Shown here piece after piece: positions 1 through 6,885 of a stretch of DNA of 33,241 bases. This stretch comes from Acidimicrobiia bacterium (GTDB lineage: Bacteria > Actinomycetota > Acidimicrobiia > Acidimicrobiales > Aldehydirespiratoraceae). Where the stretch lies: assembly GCA_030432715.1 (NCBI GenBank), contig JAUIML010000012.1, positions 1 to 33,241 on the forward strand, read 5' to 3'. Within the stretch, counting starts at the first letter, position 1; every line of letters starts with the position of its first letter. Under the pieces are notes generated by a model. That model made no database searches. It had not been told where the DNA came from and saw only the letters and a program-made list of their open reading frames with translations. A program made the position numbers and the translations under genes.

Positions 1-381
1 CCCGTCGCGGGTGCGCACGACCATCACGCCGTCGGCCAATCCGTCGGTCACGGGCGCAGTGAAGGAGAACGGCAACTCTGCCGTTGCGTCGGCCGACTCG
101 TCGGTCGCCGTCGCTTCGCCGTCGGTCACTGTTCCGAGCCGCACCGGCGTGTCGGCGACGCTGACGTCGGCCGGTCCGGCTCGGCTGATCCACACCATGC
201 CGGACACGATCGCGGCGCTGCCGAGCAGCACCACGCCCGCCCGACGGCGACGGGATCGGCGATGAGCCAGCGCCCGCCTCGCGTCCATCGCCACCTCGGC
301 TGGGTGACGCCAGACCCGGTCTTCGGGCGGCAGGGGTCGGCGGCCGGCCGGCTCCTCGGCGTCGCGCTCCCCGTCTCCCAC
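1..381 (-). CDS. Membrane-anchored trypsin-like serine protease, N-terminal part (runs off the window)
   Basis: The N-terminal 127 codons of a minus-strand gene whose remainder lies before base 1. The protein begins at GTG 381 and carries PLPPEDRVWRHPAE at about residues 17-29, a motif I know from the cytoplasmic tail of actinobacterial HtrA/trypsin-like membrane proteases. A basic stretch (RRSRRRR, about 41-47) and one hydrophobic segment (about 49-66) follow, then an extracellular Thr/Ala/Asp-rich stretch. This gives an N-in, single-pass topology. The protease domain is outside the window, so the function rests on the N-terminal motif alone. The GTG start is supported by a TACGCT -10-like box ending 8 nt upstream, a leaderless arrangement; no Shine-Dalgarno sequence is visible. 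A further in-frame GTG lies about 48 nt upstream. The gene is divergent from moaE. Confidence 0.6.
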   Translation of the reverse strand, partial: MGDGERDAEEPAGRRPLPPEDRVWRHPAEVAMDARRALAHRRSRRRRAGVVLLGSAAIVSGMVWISRAGPADVSVADTPVRLGTVTDGEATATDESADATAELPFSFTAPVTDGLADGVMVVRTRDG

Positions 382-398
382 GGTACGAGAGCGTACCG
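381..398. promoter_or_regulatory. Perfect 7-bp inverted repeat over the -10 box and start of the protease gene
   Basis: CGGTACG-AGAG-CGTACCG is a perfect inverted repeat with a 4-nt centre. It overlaps both the minus-strand TACGCT -10-like box (390-395) and the GTG start at 381, and lies in the 91-bp gap to the divergent moaE start. A repressor site or an RNA hairpin are both possible; no regulator is identified. Confidence 0.4.
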
Positions 399-460
399 AT
401 GAGCTCTCACCTGGTGGTCGCGCCCCCACGGTCGAAGGTTGGCCCGGTCGCTCCGGCCCA

Positions 461-466
461 TACCAT
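461..466 (+). promoter_or_regulatory. -10-like box (TACCAT) for a leaderless moaE transcript
   Basis: TACCAT fits the actinobacterial TANNNT -10 pattern and ends 6 nt before the GTG start at 473, so transcription would begin at the start codon. No Shine-Dalgarno sequence precedes this GTG. I see no clear -35 element. Confidence 0.4.
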
Positions 467-472
467 GGCGGC

Positions 473-970
473 GTGCTCACCCCGCCCGACGACCGTCCCG
501 ACTGGCTCGGCCTCAGCGCCGGCCCCCTGCCGGTGGGCCTCGCCGCCGACTGGGCGGTGCTCCCGAACTGTGGCGCGATGGTGCTCTTCAGCGGTACCGC
601 GCGCGATCACGCACCCGGTCGCGACGGGGTCGAGCAACTCGAGTACGAGGCCTATGAGGAACACGTCGTCCCGCGGCTGGCCGACATCGCGGCGCGCATG
701 CGCGACGAGTGGCCCACCCTCGGCCGGATCGTGCTCCTGCACCGGATCGGCGTCGTGCCGGTGGGGGAGTCGTCGGTGATCGTCGTCGCGTCGTCGCCGC
801 ATCGGCCCGAGGCCTTCGCCGCGGCGCGGTTCGGGATCGACACCCTGAAGGCGACGGTGCCCATCTGGAAGCGAGAGCGGTGGAAGGACGGCGAGTCGTG
901 GGGCCTCGAAGCCCACCACATCGCCGACGTCGACAGTGCGGCTCCCGGCGACGGAGGGGCCCGGCAATGA
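473..970 (+). CDS. moaE: Molybdopterin synthase catalytic subunit MoaE
   Basis: A 165-residue MoaE homologue. MoaE, with the thiocarboxylated small subunit MoaD, converts precursor Z (cPMP) to molybdopterin by adding two sulfurs in the cytoplasm. Visible family blocks in order are CGAMVLFSGTARDH (about 33-46), LEYEAYEEH (about 56-64), the HRIGVVPVGESSV core (about 90-102), and KATVPIWKRERWKDG near the C-terminus, which contains the conserved catalytic lysines. Length fits the family. GTG at 473 is used; it follows a TACCAT -10-like box. The stop overlaps the next start as ATGA (967-970), so the two are translationally coupled. No other molybdenum-cofactor gene is in the window. Confidence 0.93.
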   Translation: MLTPPDDRPDWLGLSAGPLPVGLAADWAVLPNCGAMVLFSGTARDHAPGRDGVEQLEYEAYEEHVVPRLADIAARMRDEWPTLGRIVLLHRIGVVPVGESSVIVVASSPHRPEAFAAARFGIDTLKATVPIWKRERWKDGESWGLEAHHIADVDSAAPGDGGARQ

Positions 971-1176
971 ACACCGCAGCCGTCTTCCTGATCGTCGCCG
1001 CCCTCGCGGCCGTGGGCGGTTCCACGCTCCTCTACTTCGGACATCGGGTGCGTCAGCCGCGTCCTCCCGACTTCCACGAGCAGCTGCGGGCCCTTGCCCC
1101 GCCTCACGCGAAGCGGACGGCGGAGCAGCCGAGCGGTATCGTGCCGTTGGAGCCCGGCCCCGATGAGGAGCGCTGA
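967..1176 (+). CDS. Small single-pass membrane protein of unknown function
   Basis: A 69-residue protein starting at an ATG that overlaps the moaE stop (ATGA). Residues about 4-24 form one hydrophobic segment, followed by a basic, proline-rich hydrophilic tail (HRVRQPRPPDF...) predicted to be cytoplasmic. I recognise no family. Its tight spacing between moaE and mreB, and the GAGGAG in its last codons that probably serves as the ribosome binding site of mreB, argue that it is a real translated member of the operon. Confidence 0.65.
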   Translation: MNTAAVFLIVAALAAVGGSTLLYFGHRVRQPRPPDFHEQLRALAPPHAKRTAEQPSGIVPLEPGPDEER

Positions 1177-1179
1177 ACC

Positions 1180-2193
1180 CTGGCACGAGACCTAGCGATC
1201 GATCTGGGTACGGCGAACACACTCGTCTACGCCCGTGGCGAGGGCATCGTCTTGAACGAGCCCTCCGTGATCGCGCTCAACAGTCGCAATGGCGAAGTGC
1301 TGGCGATGGGTCACGAGGCCTGGCAGATGATCGGCCGGACGCCGAGCTACATCGTCGCCGTGCGCCCGCTCCGCAAGGGGGCCATCACCGACTTCGACGT
1401 CACCCAGCGGATGATCCGGCTCCTGCTGCAGCGTGTCGGCGTGAGTCGCTTGAACCGGCCGAGGGTCGTCATCTGTGTTCCGTCGGCGATCACCGCGGTC
1501 GAACGCCGCGCCGTGACCGAGGCGGCCAAGCGGGCCGGCGCCGCCGACGCTCGCCTGATCGAGCAGCCGGTCGCCGCGGCCATCGGGGCCGATCTCCCGA
1601 TCAACGAGCCGATCGGCAACATGGTGATCGACATCGGTGGCGGTACCACCGAGACCGCGCTCATCTCGCTCGGCGGTGTCGTCGCCCTCGAGGCCGTGCG
1701 GGTCGGGTCGTTCGACATCGACAACGCGATCCAGGGCTACGTCCGGCGCGAGTACGGCATCGCCGTCGGCGAGCGCACCGCGGAGGAGATCAAGATCGTG
1801 CTCGGTTCGGCCGATCCCACCAACGACGAGGTCAACGCCGAGGTTCGTGGCCGGGAGCTGATGAGCGGTCTCCCGAAGACGGTCGTGCTCACGCCGGGCG
1901 AGATCCGCGAGGCGATCGACGAGCCCGTCACCGCCATGGTCGACTCGGTCCTGTCCTGCCTGGCCCAGGCACCTCCCGAGCTCGCGCAGGATCTCATCGT
2001 GCAGGGAATCCATCTCGTCGGTGGTGGCGGGATGCTGAAGGGGATGGACTCCCGCCTGTCGCGCGAAGCCGAAGTGCAGGTGCGCCTGGTCGACTCGCCG
2101 CTCGAGGCCGTGGCCTATGGCGCCGGTCGCGTCATCGAACACTACGAATCGGTGCAGGCGATCTTCATGGAGGGTGGCAGCTCCCGGCGTTGA
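1180..2193 (+). CDS. mreB: Rod-shape-determining actin-like protein MreB, apparent CTG start
   Basis: An MreB-type bacterial actin of 337 residues if started at CTG 1180. MreB polymerises on the inner membrane face and guides elongation of the peptidoglycan wall. Visible nucleotide-binding motifs are phosphate-1 DLGTANT (residues 8-14), phosphate-2 DIGGGTTE (151-158), and the adenosine loop HLVGGGGMLKG (about 278-288). No ATG, GTG or TTG precedes the phosphate-1 loop: the frame is closed by TGA at 1174-1176, and the first usual start (TTG 1252) would remove DLGTANT. CTG 1180 gives an N-terminus xARDLAIDLGTANT of normal MreB form and sits 10 nt after GAGGAG (1164-1169). No mreC, mreD or rodA follows; the next gene is on the opposite strand. 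Confidence 0.95.
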   Translation: MARDLAIDLGTANTLVYARGEGIVLNEPSVIALNSRNGEVLAMGHEAWQMIGRTPSYIVAVRPLRKGAITDFDVTQRMIRLLLQRVGVSRLNRPRVVICVPSAITAVERRAVTEAAKRAGAADARLIEQPVAAAIGADLPINEPIGNMVIDIGGGTTETALISLGGVVALEAVRVGSFDIDNAIQGYVRREYGIAVGERTAEEIKIVLGSADPTNDEVNAEVRGRELMSGLPKTVVLTPGEIREAIDEPVTAMVDSVLSCLAQAPPELAQDLIVQGIHLVGGGGMLKGMDSRLSREAEVQVRLVDSPLEAVAYGAGRVIEHYESVQAIFMEGGSSRR

Positions 2194-2209
2194 CCTCGGC
2201 GGTCGACCC

Positions 2210-2884
2210 TCACCGGTCGTCGGGACCCAGCAGTTCCTCGACCGCGTCGCGGACCTGACGGTCTCGGTCGGTGCGGGCCCGTTCCCACGCCGCCTCGACC
2301 TCGGGGCCCTCGAACGCGACCAGCGCGATCACCGCCCGACGGCGGACGGCCGGCTTGTCGGTCGTCGCCTCCAACACCGCGGGGAGGCCCCGGTCGTCAC
2401 CGATCGCGCCGAGGGCGGCCACGGCCGCCTCTCTCGCCAGCGGGTCGTCGTGGGTCCGCACGATCGTGGCCAGGGAATCGATCACGGACGGATCGGCATC
2501 GGAGCGCTCGCCCAGTGCCCACGCCGCGGACTCGACCACCATCGGGTCGGAGTCGTCGAGGAGGGCGGCGATCGGCGGATCGGACCGGGGCGCGGCCAAC
2601 TCGAGCGCCGTGATGCGCACCGACGGATCGTCGTCGTGCAGGGCCGAAACGAGGTCATTCACGGTCAGGTCGCCGAGCCGCGCCAGCGCCCGCAACGCAG
2701 CGATCCGGACGCGGGCGTCGTCGTCGCCGAGCGCGGCTCGAGCGATGGTCGGATCGCCAGTATGGCCGGCGAGGCCCACGGCTCGCCGGCGCTCGGCGGC
2801 TGACGCAGGATGCACGGGTCGGAGGCTACTCGGGAACCACCGGCGGATCGCGGGTCCCGAACCCTCAAGACGACTGGGGTTCAT
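2210..2884 (-). CDS. HEAT-repeat protein
   Basis: A 224-residue protein (ATG 2884; an in-frame ATG 24 nt further upstream is possible). It is made almost entirely of helical HEAT/PBS-lyase-like repeats of about 30 residues. Each contains a form of DDD-x-VRxxALxALxxLGD: for example DDDARVRIAALRALARLGD, DDDPSVRITALELAAP, DDPLAREAAVAALGAIGDD and KPAVRRRAVIALVAFEG. Such alpha-solenoids usually act as protein-binding scaffolds. No signal peptide, membrane segment or catalytic domain is seen, so the partner and role are unknown. It is convergent with mreB (16 bp apart) and divergent from the next gene. Confidence 0.85.
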   Translation of the reverse strand: MNPSRLEGSGPAIRRWFPSSLRPVHPASAAERRRAVGLAGHTGDPTIARAALGDDDARVRIAALRALARLGDLTVNDLVSALHDDDPSVRITALELAAPRSDPPIAALLDDSDPMVVESAAWALGERSDADPSVIDSLATIVRTHDDPLAREAAVAALGAIGDDRGLPAVLEATTDKPAVRRRAVIALVAFEGPEVEAAWERARTDRDRQVRDAVEELLGPDDR

Positions 2885-2927
2885 GCCGACGTGGGGAACG
2901 GCAGACATCCGCGAAGGAGCCGGTTCG

Positions 2928-3341
2928 ATGAGTCACATCGTGATCCATGACGATAGCGACAACGTCACCCATTACGCCGAGTTCGACGATGTGCAGTCGG
3001 CCGCGACCTACCTCGAGGGCCTGGTCAACCATGATGACGGCGCCAATGCCCGGCTCTTCGCACTCCAGCCGGTCGAGTTCGCCGTGAAGTCGTATGTACG
3101 GGTCGAGATCGGCGGGGCCGTCGCCGAACCCACCCCGGCACCGGCCGCCGAGGCCCCCGCGCCCGAGCCGGTCGCCGAGCCCCTGACCCCCGCCCCCGAG
3201 GCGGTTGCCGACGAGCCCGCCGACGACACGGTGGAGTACGTCGAGGCCGCCATGGCCCCCGTCGACACCCATGCCCCGACGTCCGACCGGGTCGAGTCCG
3301 ACACGAGTGGCGAGGTGCGTCGCGGCCTCTTCGGCCGCTAG
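2928..3341 (+). CDS. Uncharacterised protein with compact N-domain and Pro/Ala/Glu-rich tail
   Basis: 137 residues from ATG 2928, chosen because GAAGGAG (2912-2918) lies 9 nt upstream; an in-frame start 45 nt earlier lacks such a site. Residues 1-65 (MSHIVIHDDSDNVTHY onward) look like a small alpha/beta domain ending in FAVKSYVRVEIGG. Residues about 66-115 form a disordered acidic tail rich in Pro, Ala and Glu, and the protein ends with EVRRGLFGR. The short basic-hydrophobic C-terminal peptide after a disordered linker could be a docking motif, which is inference. No known family is recognised. The last codons form a GCGGCC/GGCCGC hairpin (3322-3338). Confidence 0.75.
   Translation: MSHIVIHDDSDNVTHYAEFDDVQSAATYLEGLVNHDDGANARLFALQPVEFAVKSYVRVEIGGAVAEPTPAPAAEAPAPEPVAEPLTPAPEAVADEPADDTVEYVEAAMAPVDTHAPTSDRVESDTSGEVRRGLFGR
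3322..3338 (+). terminator. Short GC hairpin overlapping the 3' end of the preceding gene
   Basis: GCGGCC-TCTTC-GGCCGC forms a 6-bp stem ending just before the TAG stop. It lies between two convergent genes and could help termination, but there is no U-run and it may only reflect the codons for RGLFGR. Confidence 0.25.
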
Positions 3342-3360
3342 CCCACCCTGCGTTCGAGGA

Positions 3361-3756
3361 TCAGGCGATCGCCTGCTCGAGCAGGAACCCTGCGGCGAGC
3401 ACGATGATGCCGATCGTGGCGGCGAGGGCGATGCCGATCGAGATGATGATGGCGGCGAGCACGATGAGCGCCCTGACGCGTTCCCACACCCGAACGTAGG
3501 CCTTGCGTCCGACGACCGGTTGTTCGATCCGTCGACGGACGAGCCCGAGCGCCCGGAGGGAATCCATGATGATCGACGTGTCGTCGTCGGGATCGAATCG
3601 CAGGGCCGCCCACACGCCGGCCGGGCTTCGGCGACGGAGCGCGGCATCGCTAGCGCGTGCTGCCGTGGCAGGCTGAAGCGCCCACGGCAGCCGAGCGCTG
3701 CCGAAGAAGACCCCCGTCACGAGGACGAGCACGAGCACGATGAGTGAGGTGAGCAC
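3361..3756 (-). CDS. Small two-TM membrane protein of unknown function
   Basis: A minus-strand protein of 131 residues if it starts at GTG 3756. A hydrophobic N-terminus (VLTSLIVLVLVLVTGVFFG, about 1-19), a central hydrophilic stretch with RFDPDDDTSIIMDSLRALGLVRRR, and a C-terminal hydrophobic segment (about 103-127, LIVLAAIIISIGIALAATIG) give a two-pass topology with a roughly 80-residue loop. I recognise no family. The GTG start overlaps the first possible codons of the divergent PDZ protease gene (3740 or 3767), so one of the two starts may be further downstream than given. Evidence that it is real: a clean membrane protein pattern in this frame and no competing gene. Confidence 0.6.
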   Translation of the reverse strand: MLTSLIVLVLVLVTGVFFGSARLPWALQPATAARASDAALRRRSPAGVWAALRFDPDDDTSIIMDSLRALGLVRRRIEQPVVGRKAYVRVWERVRALIVLAAIIISIGIALAATIGIIVLAAGFLLEQAIA

Positions 3757-4906
3757 GCCGGACCCGATGCTACCGCCCCCTCCGGGGCCGGCGGCACGCG
3801 CCGACGAGGAGCGCCTCGGCCGCGCCTCGGTGTGGTGGCGGATTGCGGCTGTGGTCCTCGGTCTCGGGGTGATCGCGCTCGCGAGCGCGTTGGTGCCCGC
3901 CCGCACCCTCGCCGCCGTCATTCCCGGACAGCGGCTCATCATCGACCAGGAGCTCGTCGCCCAGAAGCCCGGGTCGGCCCGGTCGACCGCGGCGCGCGTC
4001 ACGATCAGCGCCGACGGTATCGACCAGCCCGAGGGCTCCATCCTGTTCACCACGGTGCAGCTCGACACCAGCATCTCCGTGTTCGACTGGCTCAACGGCG
4101 AACTCGACGACGACATCGATCTGCGGCCCCGGAGCGAGGTGATCGGCGACCAGAGCGATGCCGTTCGGCGGGAGCGGAACCTCGAGATGATGCGGGTGTC
4201 GAAGGACGCGGCCGTCGTCGCGGCCTTGCATCATCTCGGCATCGATGTCTTCGAGGAGACGGGGCTCGGCATCGACACCGTGCTCGACGACGGTCCCGCC
4301 GACGGCCTGCTCGTGGCGGGCGACGTCATCATCGCGGTCGACGGCACGCCGATCACGGGGTTCGAGTCGCTGCAGAACGAGCTCGCCGACAAGTCTCCCG
4401 GCCAGGTCGGCACCATCACGGTCGAGAACATCGACACCCTGGAGACCCGCGACGTCGAGCTCGCCTGGGGCGACCATCCGGAGCGTCCCGGCGATGCCTA
4501 CATCGGGATCAACATCGTGCCGCGGCAGGAGGAACTGCCCCTGCCCTTCGACGTCGACATCGACTCTGGCAACATCGGCGGTCCCTCGGCCGGACTGGCG
4601 TTCACCCTGACGATCCTCGATCTCCTCACCGAGGGGGAGCTCACGGGGGGCCGCAACGTGGCGGTCACCGGCACGATCTCGGCCGATGGAACGGTGGGTC
4701 CGGTCGGCGGCTCCGGCCAGAAGGCGGCCGCCGCACGCGATGCCGGCGCGGTTGCGTTCATCGTGCCCCTCGCGATGGTCGACGAGGCCTCCCCTCATGC
4801 CGGCGACATGCCCGTGATCGGTGTCGCGTCCCTCGACGACGCGCTCGACGCGTTGGCCGAGCTGGGTGGCACGACCGACGACCTCGAGCTCATGGTCTTC
4901 GCCTGA
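3740..4906 (+). CDS. Membrane-anchored PDZ domain protease with Lon-type (S16) catalytic domain
   Basis: 388 residues from ATG 3740 (or 379 from ATG 3767). A proline-rich cytoplasmic N-terminus is followed by one membrane segment (about 33-55), a beta-rich region, a PDZ domain (about 180-255, with GLLVAGDVIIAVDGTPI) and a Lon-type proteolytic domain. The catalytic dyad is visible: Ser283 in GGPSAGLA and Lys328 in GGSGQKAA, 45 residues apart as in Lon. There is no AAA+ domain. The family matches B. subtilis YlbL and M. tuberculosis Rv3194c-type proteins: extracytoplasmic proteases that trim membrane or envelope proteins. In mycobacteria this gene lies beside the UPF0182 gene; here the DivIVA-like gene is inserted between them. 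Confidence 0.93.
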   Translation: MSEVSTPDPMLPPPPGPAARADEERLGRASVWWRIAAVVLGLGVIALASALVPARTLAAVIPGQRLIIDQELVAQKPGSARSTAARVTISADGIDQPEGSILFTTVQLDTSISVFDWLNGELDDDIDLRPRSEVIGDQSDAVRRERNLEMMRVSKDAAVVAALHHLGIDVFEETGLGIDTVLDDGPADGLLVAGDVIIAVDGTPITGFESLQNELADKSPGQVGTITVENIDTLETRDVELAWGDHPERPGDAYIGINIVPRQEELPLPFDVDIDSGNIGGPSAGLAFTLTILDLLTEGELTGGRNVAVTGTISADGTVGPVGGSGQKAAAARDAGAVAFIVPLAMVDEASPHAGDMPVIGVASLDDALDALAELGGTTDDLELMVFA

Positions 4907-4941
4907 TCGAGGGGATACCCACCTGCGCTCGCTCCCGCTCA

Positions 4942-4947
4942 TACGAT
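4942..4947 (+). promoter_or_regulatory. -10-like box (TACGAT) for the DivIVA-like gene
   Basis: TACGAT ends 7 nt before GTG 4955, matching the leaderless spacing seen at several other genes of this window. There is no Shine-Dalgarno sequence before the GTG and no good -35 box. Confidence 0.4.
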
Positions 4948-4954
4948 CAGGTTC

Positions 4955-6823
4955 GTGAATCCGCCTGCTGACGACCTCGATCCGGCGCGTCTCGAGTCCG
5001 CGTCGTTCGAGTTGGTCCGCCGCGGCTTCGACACCACCGCGGTGCGAGCCGAGCTCCAGCGTGCTGCGCAGGAGATCCGGCGGCTCCGACTCGAACGCGA
5101 CGAACTGGCCGGGCGACTCGCCGAGTTCGACGGACTGTCGCCCGACCAGCTCGAGGCTCATCGGGTGGCCGAAGCGCTCGGTGTCGAGGCGGCGCAGGTC
5201 ATCGAGGCCGCCCATCTCGCCGCCCGAGAGCGGGCCGAGCGGGCCCAACGCGAGGCCGATGCCGTCCGCGACGAAGCGCTCGCGGCGGCCGAACAGACCC
5301 GCGACGAGGCACAGCGCGCCCGCGAGACGATGCTCGAGGAGGCCCGGCGCGAGGCGGAAGCCATCGTCGAGGAGGGCCGGGTCCGCGGTCGCGACATGGT
5401 GGCCGAGGCGCAGACCGTGCGCGAGCGGATGCTGCGCGACCTGGCACGGAAACGCCAGACCGGGAGAGCACAGGTCGAGCAACTCAGAGCCGGACGAGAC
5501 CGGTTGCTCGAGAGCCTGTCCGTGGCCCAGGACAGCCTCCACACCGCAGTCGACGATCTCGTCGCGTCGGTGCCGGAGGCGCGAGCTGCGGCCGAACGTG
5601 CCGGACTGCGGGTCAGCTCCGAGCCCACCCCGTCTCCCGATGAGCTCGAGGGCGAGATCGAAGCGGCGCGTCTGGTCGGGCATCCGATCGTCGACGACGT
5701 CGTCGACCCGGGGCCGGTCGACGACGTGGACGATGTGTTCGTGACCGGTGAGATGGACGCGCTCCCGCACCTCGATGTGCTCGACGAATCCGACGGGGAG
5801 ATCGACCGTGAGCGTCCCGCCGAGGTCTCCGACGAGATCGAGGCCGCGGCCGATGTTTCGGAAGCCGATGTTTCGGAGGTCGATGTCTCGGAGGTTGACG
5901 TCTCGGAGGTTGACGTCTCGGAGGTCGATGGCTCGGCGACCGACGGGCAAGACCTCGAGTCGGCCGACGGTTCGGTTTCGCTCTACGACGTCGACGACGA
6001 AGACGCAGACACGACCGACGAAGCATCGGAGCCCGAGCCCGAGCCCGAGCCCGAGCCGGAGGCGCCGGCCGAGGCCGACGACGTGTTCGCGAAGCTCCGC
6101 TCGGCCCAGGAGTCGACCGACGAAGCATCGGAGTCGGAGCCGGAGCCGGAGCCTGAGCCCGAGCCGGAGCCTGAGCCCGAGCCCGAGCCCGAGCCGATGG
6201 TCGAACCCGGCCTCAGCGTGGCGCGGGCCGGCGCTCGCAAACGAGCTGCGGAGACCGCCGCCAAAGCGATGAAGAAGGTGCTGGTCGACGAACAGGGCAC
6301 GCTGCTCGACGGTGTCCGACGCAGTGGCGCGGCGGCGCTCGGGTTCGTCGTCGACGATCCCGCCGCCCACCGCAGCGCCTACGAGAAGGCCGCAGCAGGG
6401 GCACTCAAGGATCTCGCCGCCGAGCTGGGCGGTTCCAAGCGGCTCGCACTGGCCGATGCCTACGCGCAGATCGACGCGATCGCGCTCGAACCCGTTCGTC
6501 AGCGCCTCGGCGACGTGGCCGAGCGGGTCGACGACGCCGACGAACTGTCCGACACGGTGCGCGCCCTCTACCGGGAATCGCGGAGTCGTCGACTCGACGA
6601 AGCCGCGGCGGCCGCCGCCGTCGCCGTCGACGGCCTCGTGTCCATCGCCCTGGCGAAGGGTCCGGTGGTGTGGCACTGCGAAGCGGGCGGTCCGTGCGGC
6701 CCCGACTGTGCCGACAACGCCCTGGCGGGGGAGACGGAAGCCGGGACGGAGTTCCCCACCGGCGATCGCCATCCTCCGTCCCATCCGGCGTGCACGTGCT
6801 GGCTCGCCCCCGTCGACGGCTGA
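4955..6823 (+). CDS. DivIVA-like coiled-coil protein with repeat linker and MuF-like C-terminal Cys/His module
   Basis: 622 residues from GTG 4955. Residues about 15-55 (SFELVRRGFDTTAVRAEL...) resemble the DivIVA N-terminal domain, which binds curved membrane and organises polar growth or division. Residues about 28-220 form a long Glu/Arg/Ala-rich coiled coil. A low-complexity acidic region follows: five DVSE(V/A) repeats (about 300-324) and two Glu-Pro tracts inside a duplicated segment (about 354-415). The C-terminal 200 residues are helical, rich in Ala/Arg, with YRESRSRRLDEAA, and end with VVWHCEAGGPCGPDC...DNALAG...EFPTG...PPSHPACTC. That ending, CxxxxxCxxxC then PPxHPxCxC, resembles the C-terminus of phage Mu gpF-like minor head proteins. 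The function of the fusion is unknown. It sits between the PDZ protease and the UPF0182 gene. Confidence 0.8.
   Translation: MNPPADDLDPARLESASFELVRRGFDTTAVRAELQRAAQEIRRLRLERDELAGRLAEFDGLSPDQLEAHRVAEALGVEAAQVIEAAHLAARERAERAQREADAVRDEALAAAEQTRDEAQRARETMLEEARREAEAIVEEGRVRGRDMVAEAQTVRERMLRDLARKRQTGRAQVEQLRAGRDRLLESLSVAQDSLHTAVDDLVASVPEARAAAERAGLRVSSEPTPSPDELEGEIEAARLVGHPIVDDVVDPGPVDDVDDVFVTGEMDALPHLDVLDESDGEIDRERPAEVSDEIEAAADVSEADVSEVDVSEVDVSEVDVSEVDGSATDGQDLESADGSVSLYDVDDEDADTTDEASEPEPEPEPEPEAPAEADDVFAKLRSAQESTDEASESEPEPEPEPEPEPEPEPEPEPMVEPGLSVARAGARKRAAETAAKAMKKVLVDEQGTLLDGVRRSGAAALGFVVDDPAAHRSAYEKAAAGALKDLAAELGGSKRLALADAYAQIDAIALEPVRQRLGDVAERVDDADELSDTVRALYRESRSRRLDEAAAAAAVAVDGLVSIALAKGPVVWHCEAGGPCGPDCADNALAGETEAGTEFPTGDRHPPSHPACTCWLAPVDG
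5852..5938 (+). repeat. 15-bp in-frame tandem repeat coding DVSEV
   Basis: Five full 15-bp units (5852, 5867, 5882, 5897, 5912) of the form GA(T/C)GT(T/C)TCGGA(G/A)G(T/C)(T/C) plus a degenerate partial copy encode DVSEA, then DVSEV four times. Units 3-5 are nearly identical, which suggests recent slippage expansion within the acidic linker of the DivIVA-like protein. Confidence 0.9.
6013..6198 (+). repeat. Duplicated segment with Glu-Pro tracts
   Basis: A 19-bp direct repeat, GACCGACGAAGCATCGGAG, occurs at 6013-6031 and 6115-6133, 102 bp (34 codons) apart. Each copy is followed by a run of GAGCC(C/G) hexamers coding Glu-Pro, shorter in the first copy and longer in the second. This is an internal duplication plus hexamer expansion, probably length-variable between strains. 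Confidence 0.85.
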
Positions 6824-6871
6824 ACCTTCGCGATTCGCATCCGGCGACTCCGACTCGCGGTGGGCTGCCGA

Positions 6872-6877
6872 TAGTCT
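6872..6877 (+). promoter_or_regulatory. -10-like box (TAGTCT) for the UPF0182 gene
   Basis: TAGTCT ends 8 nt before ATG 6886, the leaderless spacing. CTCCTG between the box and the start is not a ribosome binding site on this strand. Confidence 0.4.
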
Positions 6878-6885
6878 CCTGACAC

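Noticed and set aside
6013-6198. Possible CRISPR-like repetition
   Set aside because: The repeats are in-frame coding hexamers and one 102-bp duplication; there are no regular spacers.
3770-6784. A 1004-codon open frame on the minus strand
   Set aside because: It is the shadow of the PDZ protease and DivIVA-like genes in high-GC DNA. Its composition (Arg/Gly/Leu-rich, no domains) is that of an antisense frame, and the plus-strand frames contain clear motifs.
6206-6823. Prophage remnant suggested by the MuF-like C-terminus
   Set aside because: No other phage genes, integrase or attachment repeats are nearby; the module is continuous with the DivIVA-like frame.
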